Positions 35,085 to 48,700 of a DNA stretch of 64,000 nucleotides are shown one piece after another. The DNA comes from Megalonaias nervosa (taxonomy: Eukaryota; Mollusca; Bivalvia; Unionida; Unionidae), in assembly GCA_016617855.1 (NCBI GenBank), contig JAECUM010004955.1, forward strand, positions 46,892-110,891, given 5' to 3'. Each line of letters opens with the position of its first letter. Positions within the stretch are counted from its first letter, which is position 1. The notes under the pieces are model-generated. The model was not told the DNA's origin. It ran no database searches and worked only from the letters and a program-made list of their open reading frames with translations. Made by a program: the position numbers and the translations under genes.

Positions 35085-35531
35085 GTGGCTGTACTGGAAG
35101 CCAGGGACCTGACAGTTTATGTTCTGCCAGACCAGAAAGTTGGAAGAAATGCCAAACAACCTGCTCTACAGTTGGTTGGCTGACAGAATAGATGCTCTGC
35201 ATATTTTTCCACGTACAACACTATGGGCAGGTAGTATGAGGAATGGACTGCTGAAAAAAAACTTGTCTTTGATCACCACCTCATATGCATGGACTGCTGG
35301 AAAGCTAGACTAGAAGGTCTACAAAAGGGACAATGGCCTGACAATGATGGCTGGCAAGAAAACTGGCCAGATCAGCTTGACACAGATTACATATCCTAAG
35401 GCCATATTGTAGCATACCTGGAGACCCGTGTTCCCTGGGCTGTTAAATACTGGGAGAACAATCTCCTAGTAAATCCAAAGCAGTATGAGAATATCCCTGG
35501 AAATGGAGGGGCCAAAGCTACCCCTCAATGA
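35085..35531 (+). pseudogene. Unidentified decayed coding segment
   Basis: One reading phase runs 149 codons from GTG 35085 to TGA 35529-35531, interrupted by TGA 35181, TAG 35232 and TAA 35397 but by no frameshift. The translation looks like real protein: VAVLEARDLTVYVLPDQKVG, then LVFDHHLICMDCWKARLEG, then a Trp/Asp-rich WPDNDGWQENWPDQLD, then VAYLETRVPWAVKYWENNLL and NPKQYENIPGNGGAKATP. The family is not recognised. The segment lies in the G+C-richer block between two genes. Likely sources are a transposon-encoded protein or a processed pseudogene fragment; chance is less likely given its codon-like composition. Confidence that it was once coding is moderate. Confidence 0.4.
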
Positions 35532-36739
35532 AAGCAACTGTGCTGTCATCTGAATCAATCTCATGTACAATTCCAGGTACATATTAGACTGGTGTAGCAT
35601 GAACACATCCACAGCCATCAACCTGTCTCTAGTGCCAGGATATAATGGTCCTCTATGAGTGATCCTTCCTCCACTCTACTCACAAGCCAAAGATTTCATG
35701 TGGAGGCTCAAGACATGGCACTCTGGTGATTTCGTTTTAATATTCCAATCTCTTGCCTTCAAATTCTTCTGCAGGCCCAATGACCAAGTCCATTCTGATT
35801 AAGAATAACAAACATTTCAAAGTGCTATTCATGCAGCTTTGTACAGGGCAAGTGATGTGACTGTCCTAAATGACCCTGAATTTCCTGCAGTAAGTGCACT
35901 TTGTCACCACTGTATTCTGAAAAGACAATACATTACAAAAAAGTTGGAAATAACACAAATATTCAATAAAATAACACAACCCATAAGAACACAAATAAAA
36001 AAAAATTAACTGGTGTTCAAAGTACAGAAGACAGGCTGCACATGTAGCATCAATACTGCATGTGTTTTGTCAGGCCATAAATAAATAGTACATAAACAAC
36101 ACAAATCTCAAGAAAAACCATCCCCTGAAATTCACAAAGTCATCAGTCCATTGTGGAAACATTAACACACAATATTATGTCCCAGTCACTGATGGAATTG
36201 AAATAAGATCTTTATGTATTTATAGAAGCAATACCAGGCTATGTTTATTGTAGTGAAAGCTTAAACTGGTAAACTGGTAGATGGGTAGTCACCTAATAAT
36301 AGTAAGGGGAGGTAATGAGTAAGAGTCCTGCATTCATCTCTGGTAAATATATGTGAAACTTAAATTTTCCCTTTTCCAGAATTGCTGAATTCAAAAGGTA
36401 TTGCAGAGTGGATAGTTTCCTAATGTTAATGTGATTGGATTGTGTATTTAATGAAGAATAATAAATTTGTCCTGTTATTTCACCTGATGGAACAAGATGC
36501 TTTACTTTCAGCAAGGGTTAGTCAACTGTTTTCAGAAAGTTATCTATTTTCAAAGTTACAATTCTATTTGTTATTGAAGCTATGTGGCAGTGTTTCAGAT
36601 TTAAGGAAGATTTTTTTATATAGCTGGATACCATGGAAAGTTTTTACTGTGGTATGCTGCAATACTTCTTAACATATCACAATACATTATCACAATATAC
36701 TGCCATTATATTAGGGACCAACAAATTAACGATCTAGGA

Positions 36740-36936
36740 CAGGGGTCTCAACACCTTTTTTTAAAAAACTTTTCATCTGTCAATAGCTAGAAAAAATGTC
36801 TTGCTTAGATTTTTCGTTAAATCACACCATATTAGCTCAATCACACCATATTATTTTCATTATATCATTTTAAAGTATATAATTATCTCAAGATAAATGA
36901 AAACAAAATAACCCAAAAGAAAATTGGAGACCCCTG
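36740..36936. mobile_element. hAT-like MITE
   Basis: The ends CAGGGGTCTCAACACC and (other strand) CAGGGGTCTCCAATTTTC are inverted repeats with the typical hAT CAGGGGTC start. No clear 8 bp duplication. AT-rich interior, non-coding. Confidence 0.6.
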
Positions 36937-36981
36937 CACCCCACCCCACCCCGAAAATTAACTTGTCAGTACCTTATAGTA

Positions 36982-37144
36982 CAGTGGTTCCCAACCCACA
37001 GGTCACAAAGATGTTCTGGAGGGTTGCAAGGATTTGGGGCTGGGGGAGAGGGTGGCAAAACTTACCAAAATAAGGAAATGTAATTATGAGATGCAGAAAA
37101 ACAATTTTTTTAGGGTTATGGCAAAAAAAGGTTGGGAACCACAG
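36982..37144. mobile_element. hAT-like MITE
   Basis: CAGTGGTTCCCAACCCACAG on the left is inverted at the right as CTGTGGTTCCCAACCTTTTT. The interior has AAGATGTTCTGGAGGGTTGC. 163 bp, non-coding, 46 bp from the previous MITE. Confidence 0.65.
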
Positions 37145-37577
37145 TAATTGATGAATTTGCTATGTGAATGTTAATAAAAGTTGAAATCGAAAAACTGTGA
37201 GATGCTTTGAATACATTGAAACTGACAGGCTGTGTAAGATATTGTGCTGACAATGGATAGCTTGTTGATAAAAATATGAAGTGCTGACACTTAAGCCTAG
37301 AATTTACAAACCTCTATTAATGTTACAAGCAGGGAAACCTGGAGTGGGATGCCAATACCCTGGCAAGATATATTTGAGAGACATCCAGTAAACATAAACC
37401 ACACTTACTCAACAAAGAAGAAAATATCAAGGGGACATGACCAATTAAAACATATTTGAACAGAAGAAAACTACTCCCATGAAAATCTTAGAAAGATTCA
37501 GTCTTACAAAATAATGTTGACATTTAAATGAGCTAGTATGCGTATGATTTAGATTTTTAATGCAGTTTTAACAATTT

Positions 37578-37841
37578 TAGTTGTATTGCTATAATGTCTG
37601 CAGTGTGGCAGTTAATAGTAATGTCTAGCATTCGGGCATCATGCCACAGACATGTAGCATCATGTCCCACCCAGTCACATTATCCTGACACCAGGCCAGC
37701 CAGTCCTAAAACTAATCTCTTAATGCTAAGCACCCAAGTGAAGCAGCTGTTAGTACTATTTTATAAGTCTTTGGTATAACTCGGCCAGGGTTCGAACCCG
37801 CGACCTCCCACATCTGAGGTGTATGCCTGCCATATACTAGT
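37578..37841 (-). mobile_element. SINE family 2, reverse copy
   Basis: Read on the minus strand, it has B box GGGTTCGAACCC (about 37789-37800) and a body that parallels 27098-27350, including the CCATGTGGTGCTCAG-like and GTTGGCCTGATG-like phrases and the ACTGCAGACATTATAGCAAT end. Confidence 0.7.
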
Positions 37842-38339
37842 ATATAACTAAATAACTGCAAAATGACACGTTCTTTGTCTTAATCCAAAATTTTCCAAAA
37901 GTTTGGATTTGGTCTGCATATCTTAAACAACATCTCATCTGGTCACCACATTGGCATAAGTGACAAGTGTCAAATATGTGAATAAAGGATCATAAATATA
38001 ATTATATTTGTAACATTCAAAATTAATTCATGACAATATATTGTAACCAAGAAATATTATTTCTGGAATGCAAACAGGGTGCCAATATCAATAAATTTGT
38101 AAAAAGATTGCTCGGGATTTTCCATATATTTCTTTCAGAAAGAAACCACTGAAGTACCAGCACAGTGAAAAAGTACCGTGATACATACAACTGAAAAATA
38201 TACCACAGTAACTGATAATACCATACCACACACCTCTAGCTGTTGATAAAATATGACAAATATTCAGTATAATTTAATAGTTGATGAACTTGCTTTTTGT
38301 GACAAAATGTGACTCGATCATCATTTCACCCTATTAGAA

Positions 38340-38495
38340 CAGGTGGGAGAAGTCACTTATGAGATAACTACCAGTAGCTTCCCATGATTCAGTAGTTCTT
38401 ACCAGGATTTTCCAGGATTCTTCCTCCACCATTTATTCTGGCCACCATGTGTAGCCTATCTTGTGCTGGGAAATGGTATTAAACTCTAAAACAAC
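38340..38495 (+). repeat. SINE family 1, tail fragment
   Basis: The family 1 tail is recognisable (AGGATTCTTCCTCCACCATT, GGCCACCATGTGTAGCC, then GGTATTAAACTCTAAAACAA). The tRNA-like head is lost. Confidence 0.55.
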
Positions 38496-39093
38496 ATCAC
38501 TTCACCTGAAACTAAGTCCAGCACAACCCATTACAGACCTGACAACTAAATGAAAACTGAATCCAGGACATGGTTTCACACAGCAGTTTTGAGGTGGAGG
38601 AGGAGGACCAAATTAATGGAAATTCCTCAGTGTATTCCGTTCTGTAGAGGATTTTATGTTTAAACTTTTGCTTAGGTGACCATTCGTTGTCCAAATTACA
38701 TTTTTAAATTTTTGTAAATTTATCCATTATAATAACTGAACAAAGAGCAAAGCAAACATGTTTAAGATCAACTTCACAATGGCAGCTGTTGATACCAGAA
38801 ATAAAGCATATCTAACAACCAGATCTGACCAAAAATTGCTCCCAAACATGGAATGCAGAAAAATACATTCCCCTTGGCATAATTTTTGCTTTTTTGCCAT
38901 GTGAATCCAGGGCATTCCTGGTTAATTCGGGACAGTTGGCATGTTTGCCATTACAGATAAGTATGTAATTTTCTGCCATTCATATAGGAAAATGTACAGG
39001 CACATGCTTACTGGAATATTGCAAGATGCTTACAAAATCATGTTATTATGGATTCACATGAAAGAATAATGAACTGTATTGTGTATTAAAATA

Positions 39094-39099
39094 TTTATT
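39094..39099 (-). terminator. SF3B3: Candidate SF3B3 poly(A) signal
   Basis: AATAAA on the minus strand, about 600 bases past the SF3B3 stop, with AT-rich sequence around it. It is the best-placed signal seen; usage is unproven. Confidence 0.4.
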
Positions 39100-39698
39100 T
39101 ACAACTTTAAAAACAAAACCTACACCACAATGTTTCAAGGCATTCATGAAGTGGTGAAGTAATATCTGTTCTACATAAGTTCAAGCTGTTATGTAACTGA
39201 TGTAATCTTCACAAAGTTTACCATAAGAAAGTTTTTGATACGCTTTGTTATGTTACAAGTTCAATAAAAACATGCCCCCCCCCCCGTAAATCAGTTTCAA
39301 ACCTAATTTTAACACCTCGTTATTATGCAGAAAACACAATGATTAAAATAATGATTTACTCAAGCCTGTTTTCAATAAATGAACTAAAATCCGAAATAAT
39401 CTTCAGATAATCAAGCATCCATCCAAAATGTATCATTTTTATACTGATAAATATTTACACATGAAAGTTCAAGAAAATCACACACTATGCACTGAAGTTG
39501 AAGAGATTACAATCATTTGCAAATGATTATTATTTACAATGCTGATGTCCCTGATGAATATATAGATGGAGTTCTTTCTGTAGATAATGTATATTCACAG
39601 AAATGTTCTGTCTGCCTAATACTGTTATATGGAACAATAACAATGCCAGCAAATGCAATAAAATCAGGCCCCCAGTTACATGCAAGATGCAGGTGCCA

Positions 39699-39743
39699 TT
39701 AGAATGCATATCTTGTCCTAATATCTTCCAGCTTTTTCGATAC
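39699..39743 (-). CDS. SF3B3: SF3B3 last coding exon
   Basis: The acceptor CTTTCAG ends at 39744. Opening in phase 0 with GTATCG, it encodes VSKKLEDIRTRYAF and TAA (39699-39701). This C-terminus is nearly invariant in animals. Confidence 0.95.
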   Translation of the reverse strand, partial: VSKKLEDIRTRYAF

Positions 39744-42700
39744 CTGAAAGAAATAAAGAACTGAAAATAACTCTATGGGCAAATCACGTCATTCAAAAAT
39801 CAGTTATTTTTTGCTAACACTAATTTTGTAAATTTTCAATATAAACTTGGGGGAGGGGGTTGCCTGCATCCACTTTTTCTTTTAAATTCCCTTGTCCTTC
39901 TCAAGATTAGCTTTTAAAAGTGCCGTCAGTTTAGCAACTCTAAACTATACAAGTTTTTTAAAATTATTCATATACAGTGAAATTCCTCAAAACTGAAAAC
40001 CAATGGGACCCCCAAAAAGTTTCAGTTTACTGAGGGTTTAACAGATGGGAAGAAAAAAGAGCTGTGTCTTTTTTCCAAGTTATTATTTGATGAGGGAGAG
40101 AATTTAATTATGCAAGAACATGTGTCTGTGTAACAGTGCATAAAATTAAGAAAGCTGTTAGTTTTTTTTTTAATACTGAATGAAAAATTAGCTGAACAAC
40201 ATATGTTCCTTTCTGTCTCATGAATAAATAGTTGTTCCACTGAAATACTGTCCTCATCACAAGAAATATTTGAGGAATGAGATACTTTTATAACTTTACA
40301 ACATTTCCATTAGAATTATGAAAGATACTCCACATTGTTTAAATATTCTATATAACTCATAATGTTCAGTTCAAGAGCCTGGCTTGAGGAAGACATCGAG
40401 CACTGTCTGTTTTTACTTGTATCTTGAACTAATGTGATCTGTGTTAATGACTCCATTTTTGTATCATAGCTATGACATACTCATCCTTAGCATACAAGAT
40501 GTGTTTTAATTTCTATACAAGATCTATTGATTTTTCTCCACTGAAAATCAAATGAATGAATCTGACTTCTACAGTACTGTTTTATCTGTCAGCAAAGCAT
40601 CAAAAGCAAGGCCACCTGCCTAGTTAACAAAGCCCTAATATTTAATTTTAAAATAACTGATCTATGGATCATTCATACAAATGAGAATCAATCACAATTA
40701 GATAATAGGCAGATAAACGTAATATCTCTTAAAGGCTTTACGTACAAACATTTAGTTATTAATACTCTGCCTTAAAAGCTGGCTCTTTTGTATGGTGCAA
40801 AGACTTCAGCTTTAGCCCATTGTCAGCCCTAACCAGTGTTGGCTCACTTCTCAAGTATTGTTTTAATCTTAAACACCCTTGGGACATTTTCCAGGTCTTT
40901 GTATCACCCATAAGCCAACTATAATAATTGCTAACCAGAATTCATCCATTTCAGTAAAACACATTTCCAAGATTGAAGTGAGTTTCGGTTTTATAAATTC
41001 ATTTGGGGGGTGGGGGGTGAAATTTGTTTTGGTATATATTCTAAGTTGAGGGGTTTTGGTTTAGTGAAGAGAAATTTTTTTAATATTAATTCCAGTCTTG
41101 AGGTGATTGTGGTATACCATGTCCTTAGTTTTGAGGGTTTTCACTTTATTTACATGCAACCTTGATGTCATTTAATAAACCAAGAACCATAATTTGGTAT
41201 GTTATACCCTAGTAAAATAAAAATTTTGTTTACAAAAACCACTAAAAAACTACAGTAAAATTATATGATGGTAATATTGTAATGGTTTGCTCACCTCACT
41301 GGGGGTTCTGTCCAACTCTTCTGCAACTGACTTTTGCTTTGATATGTCCATGGAATTAAACATCTCACACAAGTCACCATCAATCACATTCTGTAAGATA
41401 ACATACAAGAATAATTAAGAAAATATGCCAAACCTATTGACATCTCAAAGTTTAATTATCTTTAATGGAACTTGCCAAAATTCATCATGGTAACTCTGGT
41501 GCCACAAAGCAATTAACAAGAGTTATGAGCAAGCTTCATTGCATCTCCCCCCAACTTTCCCAATATGATTTATCAAAATAGTACAAGTTTTACACTTCTA
41601 ATTGGACACTAAAGAAAATTTTATTAAAACCTCAAAGTCTAAATCTTAATTTGTGCTATATGCCATATCAGATTATGGTTTAGGTAATAAACAAGATAAT
41701 TTTCTTTTAGTGTCAAATGGATGGACTGAAAGAAGGTAAATGAAATGCAAATGATGATTTTAATACGGCAGAATTATTATTACTTCTGAAGAATTAAACT
41801 ACAATTTTAATAAAATGTTACCGATTCCACTAATCTACCAAATTTGTGCAATTTTTTTTGATCAATTTTGATGCAAGTGTCAGCTATTACATGTATAATC
41901 CTTCCAAAAAAGACAAGACTTTATTAGCTGGGATGATAAAAATGATAAGTTCTAAATAAGGTGATGCATCCATAATTTGAAGAGTGTAACTATAGAATAC
42001 TTGCATATTAGTCCAATAACATGTCTTCATAATACATCAATTGACATTACCCAAGGTACCATTTCACATATTATGAATACGCTACTTTTAGTGGTAAATT
42101 CACAGATAACTGAAGTAAATTCTTGTTTTAACTCTCCATTCTTTCTTCCATGTGCAAGAAATCTCCAATGCAAATTCTCAATGTATGTTTTACCTAATCT
42201 TGCATATACATTTCTCATCTATACTAAATGTCATACATATTTGATCTATTTATTAGTTGTTTTTGTTTATGATTATATGTTATACACACTTGTATTTAGT
42301 ACATGACCTTGTCCAAAATCAAATTCACTGTGTACCTGACCAGCCACATTTATTTGATAAACAAAATAACAAATGGCTAATATTTCTCTACGCATGTGGA
42401 TTCAATATTCAAATCATTATTGATGCAAACATCTTTCCCTGAATTTGAGTTAAAAGATAGTCCTGATTCTGACCTCGTAATCTTCTAGAATGGAAAATTC
42501 CATTAAGTGATGAGTATTTTCAGAAAATGGTAATTGAGACAAGATCAAGTAGAGGGCTACATAATGTTTATCGAAAAATTACTCATTCTTGCCTTAACAC
42601 CTTGAAGCAGAATCAGTCTTATTGTTGTGTTCAGTTTTTCATTTCCGTGAATTATTATTCAAATTAATTTCACTGGAATTACAGAGAGCTCAACAATATT

Positions 42701-45700
42701 CTTGGACAGAAACATTTATTTTGAATTATAGTGAATTCAGACAAGGGCATTTTTGGATTATATTATTGTGATACATCAAAAGACTTGTTAGCACATTATC
42801 ACAATTAAGGCAACTGGCACACCAACATATTCAAGACTACAGGCACATTAACACATTCAATATTGGAACTATTTGGAATACCACTGGAATACAATGGGAG
42901 CTTCATAAATTCGGACTATTGATAAAACTTGTAGGACTCTTTTGCATTTAATTCACAATACTGTAATTTCTTTTAAATTTTCACTGTATTCTAAGGAAAT
43001 AAATTGTGTTGAATTTTACAAAACTTGTTGGTTTCTATCTTTTCTGTTACTTAGTTTAAGACCAAGGAGTCGTAACATATGTGCAAAGCAGCTGTAACTT
43101 ACATATCATTCATAGAACAGTATGCAGGATTCTGCTTACCTTAACAGGGTAGTAGTAGGACCTGAAGGAGAGATGGTCCCGTCCACACAGGGATGGGTGT
43201 TCTGATCGCATGTACATCTCCAAGTGCTGAAAGAAGTCTTGATCCTGGAACACAATTTTTTCATGTCCAGTTATAACAAGAATTCACTTAGTAACAACAT
43301 ACTAAAATGAATGGTTGCAAAAGTGTCACCAGATACATATAAAAAGACATGCTTTCACTACGGATGTCCAAGTCCATTCTACTTTGATTTTCTTCTTTTG
43401 TTTCAAAAAATTCATTTCAAAACTGTAAATGCAGGTAGAAGTATAATTATTCCTTGCAATGTAAACTTGAGAACTCTTTGTCAAGCCTGCCTTTTATTTA
43501 GTTATAAAGTACAAAACTTTAACTTTGACCTCTATTTATTGTTTTGTTTTGTGGAGTTTAAAACCATTCTCAGCACATGATAAGTGATACAATGTGGCCA
43601 GTGATGTGATGAAGGAACAACCCAGGAAGAACCACTGACCCAAAGAAGCTACTTTTCTCAAATACCTATGTTAGTCCAGCCGAGACTCGAACTCACGCAG
43701 ACACATCTGAAATGTGTGTATGATTTGTAAAAGTGAGCACCTTATACAACTCAGCCACCCAGAGCTTCAACCCTCATTTAAGTTATGGATGGACATACAA
43801 CATATAGATGAAAATGCACATGGATGCCAAAATGCTTGCTATAGAGACCTGCCAAGGTGGATTAGCTAAAAAAAAAAAAAATTTAGAATAAAATTTCCTG
43901 TAAATACTGTGTACTTCTGGGAAAAACTCCTGATATGATGCAAGAATGTGAAATGAAAATCTGTCTCAAAATAGAAGTAAAATATCAAGAGACAAATTTA
44001 AGACTTAATTCCAATTATTTAAGCTGAAAAAGATGCCTTCTTCATGTAGAACTTTGCAAAAACCATTTTAATCACTGTAATATACTATAGTCCTACACAA
44101 CACAACTCTTATCATATTGATTTCTCAGCTGTTTGCAAGTCCATCCAATTTTAACAGGTAATGAATAGAATTCTGTGTCTTAAGTTGTGACAAGTGAAGT
44201 GCACCAGCATGCTAACATCTGTACAAATGAAAAGGCGTAAAAATGTAGTTTCTTTCGAGGCTAAAACTAATTTGATTATGTAATATTCACCTACCTCTAT
44301 GGCATTGCTTCCCTTTTCTAGGATGTGAAGTCCCAGTCCAAGCTAAATATACAAGTCTACTGGTGAAATTCCCATGTTGATAACAGCCATGAGGGATAAG
44401 TACAGACATTTTCAAGATAGCCACCATGGTGACTATATTGACAGCAGTTAATAATTTTTATTTTGGGCCAACCACACATCATAACTCTTCTGATGAAAAC
44501 CATGTCAAAATGACTTTCCATTTAAGAGAAGCCAGAACAAGATTTTCAAGCTGGCCACTATGGCAACCATATTAGACATCAGATTGGCACAATTTTCTTT
44601 CAAGACTAACATTACAAAAAGTCATCTGGTGAAAACACCATGTCAATACAACTAGCATTCAAGAGGATTCAGGAGAAGTAGTGACAAGATTTTCAAGATG
44701 CCCACTGTGGTATCCATACTGGACCTCATATCAGCACCATTTTCATTTAGGAGATTGGCACCATTTTCATTTAGGACCAATTCGACATCACAAAAAGTCT
44801 TTTAGTGAAAACTTATTGTTGATACAACCATCCATTCAGAAGGAGTAGCAATACAATTTTTAGGAAGGCTGTGTGCTGGCCATAACATGTCAGATCAGCA
44901 CCATTTTCATTTTGGACCAACTGGCCATTACAAGGTCTTTTTGTCAAAATCCCATGTTGATATTACCATCCCTTCAGAAGGAGTGGGAATAAGATAATTT
45001 GAAAACCCCATGTCACTATGACTTTCTGCTCAGGAGAAGTTGTAATCAAGATTTTCAAAATGGCTGCAGTGGTGGGCCATATTGGATAACATTTTCTTTT
45101 AAGACAAATTAAATATAAATCTTTTAAAGAAAACCCCATGTTGATATGTAGGAACAGTGTTAAGATTTTCAAGATGACCACTGTAGCTACCATATTGGAT
45201 GTAAGATCAGTACTATTTTCAATGAGGATCAACTAGGCATAATGAAAACACACCGATGTGACCACCTATTCAGGAGTATGAATAACATTATTTTAAAATG
45301 GCTGCTGTTGTGACCATACTGGATGTCTGAGAAGTACCATTTTCATTTAGGACCAACAAGAAAAAGGGATGAATATGTTTCATGGCAATCCTCCTAGTAG
45401 TTTAGGAGGAGTAGCAATAACAACTGAAGGACTGTTTCCTACTGAAGGCTGGTAAATCAAAATGCAGCTACCCTATTGTAGGACTGTTTCCTATTGAGGC
45501 TGGCAGATCACTTGGCCACATGATGTGCACTTACAACTGGACAAAATGTGGAGTACAAGCCCTGGCTCTGGTGCACCCAATGCTCAGAAGTAAATGGATG
45601 CAAAGACCCCTTTTGACTTAGTCCTAAGAAAATGGTACCTTTGCATCCTTTAGATGCAGGAGATCATCTAAGGATTAGAAGTTCAAGTAGGTCCAAGATG

Positions 45701-48700
45701 TAGTTGTTGTTGTTGTTGCGGGGCTTAACGCCATTTTTTCAGCACACGATAGGCTATACATGGCGGCCAGTATTAACGGTGGAAGAAGAAACCGGGAAAT
45801 CCCCGGAAAGAACCACCGACCCACGCGAAGCTACTGGCAAGCTTTCTCACATATCCACATTCACCGAATCCTAGACTCGAACCCACGCAGACAGAGGTGA
45901 GATGGCAGTGATCCGTAACGGAGAGCGCTTTAGACCACTCGGCCACTCGGGGCCCCCCCAAGACGTAGTAATAACACCAACCTCATGGATTTAATTCTTG
46001 TTAATGAAAGATCTTACTTGGTGAGGGACTGATGAACATGTCTGATAGAACAATCCACCTGGAAATGGTGACCATAAAAAAATTTGAGAAACCATTAAAT
46101 GGGCGAATATGACTATTCTAACTTCTCCTTTTAGCAGAAACCAAATAAAATCTGAATATTCCAAATGGGTAAAGTGCCTATCTTGAGCATCCCCAGCACA
46201 GATATAACAGCAACAGGGAATCTGGATATGAATAGATGCCAATGAAGGTAGCTGATTCTTCGAAACCCATTTTGTAAAGAGAAACCGAATCATAGTTAGC
46301 ACTGAACCATACACAACTCTTCCACTGACAAGGCATATATTTGGCTCCCTTTCGATAATGATGACAACAGCAGGAAAACTGTCTTGCAGGTAAGGTTCTT
46401 GAAAGAAGCTTTGATAATGCCAAAAGAACACACAAAAAGTTCCATCTAGACATTAACAAGTGAGATATTCATCACTGAAGCTTAAAATACTTGACAATAT
46501 CAGAAAGATGAGGACCTGAACCAATGGTGAAACCCACAGAGAACTTTAGTGTTATAAAGGACTGCCCTTAATAACATTAAAATAAAAAAACAACGATCAA
46601 GACAGCAACAACAATTGTGGAACTCGCTGAGCATCTTGCCATGCTATGATTCATGAATCAGACTGGGATCAAGTCCTTTCAATTCTGGAAAAATATTAGC
46701 TTGGGCTGGGGGAATCTCTGAAAAGGGAAGCAATGCAATAGGAGCTGGTAATAATATATTACTGCTATTTAACCAGGGATTCAAATTTCTCTTCTCTGCC
46801 TTGGAATGAAGGAGACTTTTGAAAATTACTTACGATCGCAATATACACATTAATTCCCACTACAGCTTGGCATACACTCCAAGCTGATGGTGGTTTATGC
46901 AAACCTCTCAGTTTTACATGTTATATCTCATCTCAAGGGAGCTGAAAAGCACCAGAACATCAATTCCTTCCAACAGTATAGTATAAACTTTGCATTTGGA
47001 TAAAACATGTCCTGAGATGAGGGTGGTTATAAAAAAAATTCCTCCTATCTATTTGCTATCTCTCGTATCATGTCAGTGAAAAGCAACATCACACCAATCC
47101 CTCTGACCACATGATGCTGACCAGGGATTCCAATTCCCCACCTCTGAGGTGAGGGTCAATCCACCCCACCACCCCATTTACATGGTACATCTCATGAGAA
47201 GTGATGGACACCAGCATGCCTATACCCCAAGACAGTGCTGTGTATATCAGGGAATCTGATTTAACACCCCACCCAAAGATAATGGTGGTTTTATGAAAAA
47301 CCCTCACATTTATATATCTCACCTCATGGAAAGTTTAAGGGCACCAGCATACCAACCCCCACCCCCAACACAGTTTGGTATAGATAGGGATTCTAATTCA
47401 ACAAATTGAGGGTGGTTCATGAATACACATCTTGAGGGAAGTGAAGGGCACCAGGACACCAATCCCTCCACCCCACAACAGTTTGGTATAGATAGGGTTT
47501 CTGAGTTGACAAATCAAGGATGGTTTATGAATACGCATCTCAAGGGAAATGAAGGGTATTAGGACACCAATTCCACTGACAGTAAAATGTAGTGGTGTAA
47601 AGCTGCAATTCTGATCCAACACAAATGAGATGAGGGTGATTTATGAAAACTCTTATCTTTATGCTATACTTCATATCTCATCTCATGGGAAGTGAAGGGC
47701 ACCAGCATACCAATCATCTTGACAGTATGGAGTAGACCAGAGTTCCTGATTCCCAAACCTTGCGAGATGCAGGTGGTTTGTGAAAATACCTCATATTTAC
47801 ACAACATATCTCACCTCATGGGAGGTGAAGGGCACCAGCATGCCTATTCCCCCCGACAGTGTGGTGTAGACCAGGGATTCAGATCCTCCTGGGATTAGAG
47901 TGGCTTTCTGCAGGGATGTTATGACCTCGCCCACATGAAATATGGCCTCAATATATGCCTGAAAAATAAACAGGAATGAGAACTCAAATACCAAATCTAG
48001 GCCATTTTCCAAAACAAAAAATGTCTCCATGGAACTCGTATGACCCATCACAACACATGAAAACTGACCTACACGCAAAACTTAGCCAAGGAATGAGACT
48101 GATGGATGGGTAGGGCAACTACTCTGTATGCTGTATCAATGTCATGGTGGGGAATATAAACTTGTTTTATAATGCAATCATTACAACCATCTACCTATAT
48201 TTTACACTATTTGTGCTTGAAATTCTTTGAAGTCACTGTATACCTATGTAGCAAAACAGACCAGTGGGAAAAGGAAATAACCCTTAAAAGAAATTCATTT
48301 TTGTTCACTGCATGAACTAAACCTGTTAATCCAGTTGAAGTTGTCCTGCCCAGATAATACAAGGCTGTGGACCCCCTTATCTGAAATACACATTTGAAAG
48401 TGCTATCTACAATGATTATGTTTTTGTGAAACCAAAGCATTCATTAGTCCAAAAGAGAATTACCAAATATTTAAATGATAGCTTAACTCTCAAACTTGAA
48501 TCCACTCCGTTTTCAAACCATTTGTTAGGAAATACACATCTTCTTCCCCATATGTAATCACATGGACCAAGTCATATTACTTACTTGACAAAATTTTTAA
48601 AAAATTAAATTTATTAAAAAGAACTTGGTCCATAAACTTTACTACACAAATATTTCCTTACATGTAATGTGTGCCTTGATACATGGATCAGACTAAAGTC

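Larger units (their letters stand above)
33850..35760. other. Less AT-rich segment with decayed coding-like text
   Basis: This stretch is visibly richer in G+C than its surroundings and has overlapping medium-length open frames on both strands, each broken by stops. Only 35085-35531 (+) keeps one phase over a long distance. A family 3 SINE has inserted at 34715-34872. It may be a dead transposon or pseudogene of unknown kind. Confidence 0.35.
20026..39093. other. Intergenic region between TOX and SF3B3 3' ends
   Basis: About 19 kb between two converging genes. No intact gene is seen on either strand. It is filled with SINEs, MITEs, minisatellites and diverged satellite repeats, listed separately. 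Stretches such as 21500-22600, 23400-24000, 28500-29400 and 32460-33850 hold nothing recognisable beyond AT-rich unique or very old repeat sequence. 22740-23190 has two or three imperfect repeats containing ACAGATTTCAGCCAGATTTA-type phrases, common in old molluscan repeats. Confidence 0.6.
43245..47814. other. SF3B3 intron with SINEs, satellite and exon-copy array
   Basis: 4.6 kb intron. It holds two reverse family 1 SINEs, the 44340-45430 satellite and, at its upstream end beside exon 47815-47958, the tandem exon-derived array. 43780-44330 and 45960-46900 hold nothing else recognised. Confidence 0.6.

Noticed and set aside
33891..35159. Minus-strand frames of 97-176 codons
   Set aside because: They overlap each other in different phases, one reads through a SINE, and none shows a recognisable motif; only the plus-strand phase at 35085-35531 looked coherent.
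45701..45956. Possible functional tRNA gene
   Set aside because: A and B boxes are present, but there is no full cloverleaf, and the sequence continues into a SINE body and tail shared with other copies.
46948..47350. Extra functional SF3B3 exons
   Set aside because: Copies lack the exon's 5' half and acceptor, have stops and mostly lost the donor GT; only 47815-47958 joins both neighbours in phase.
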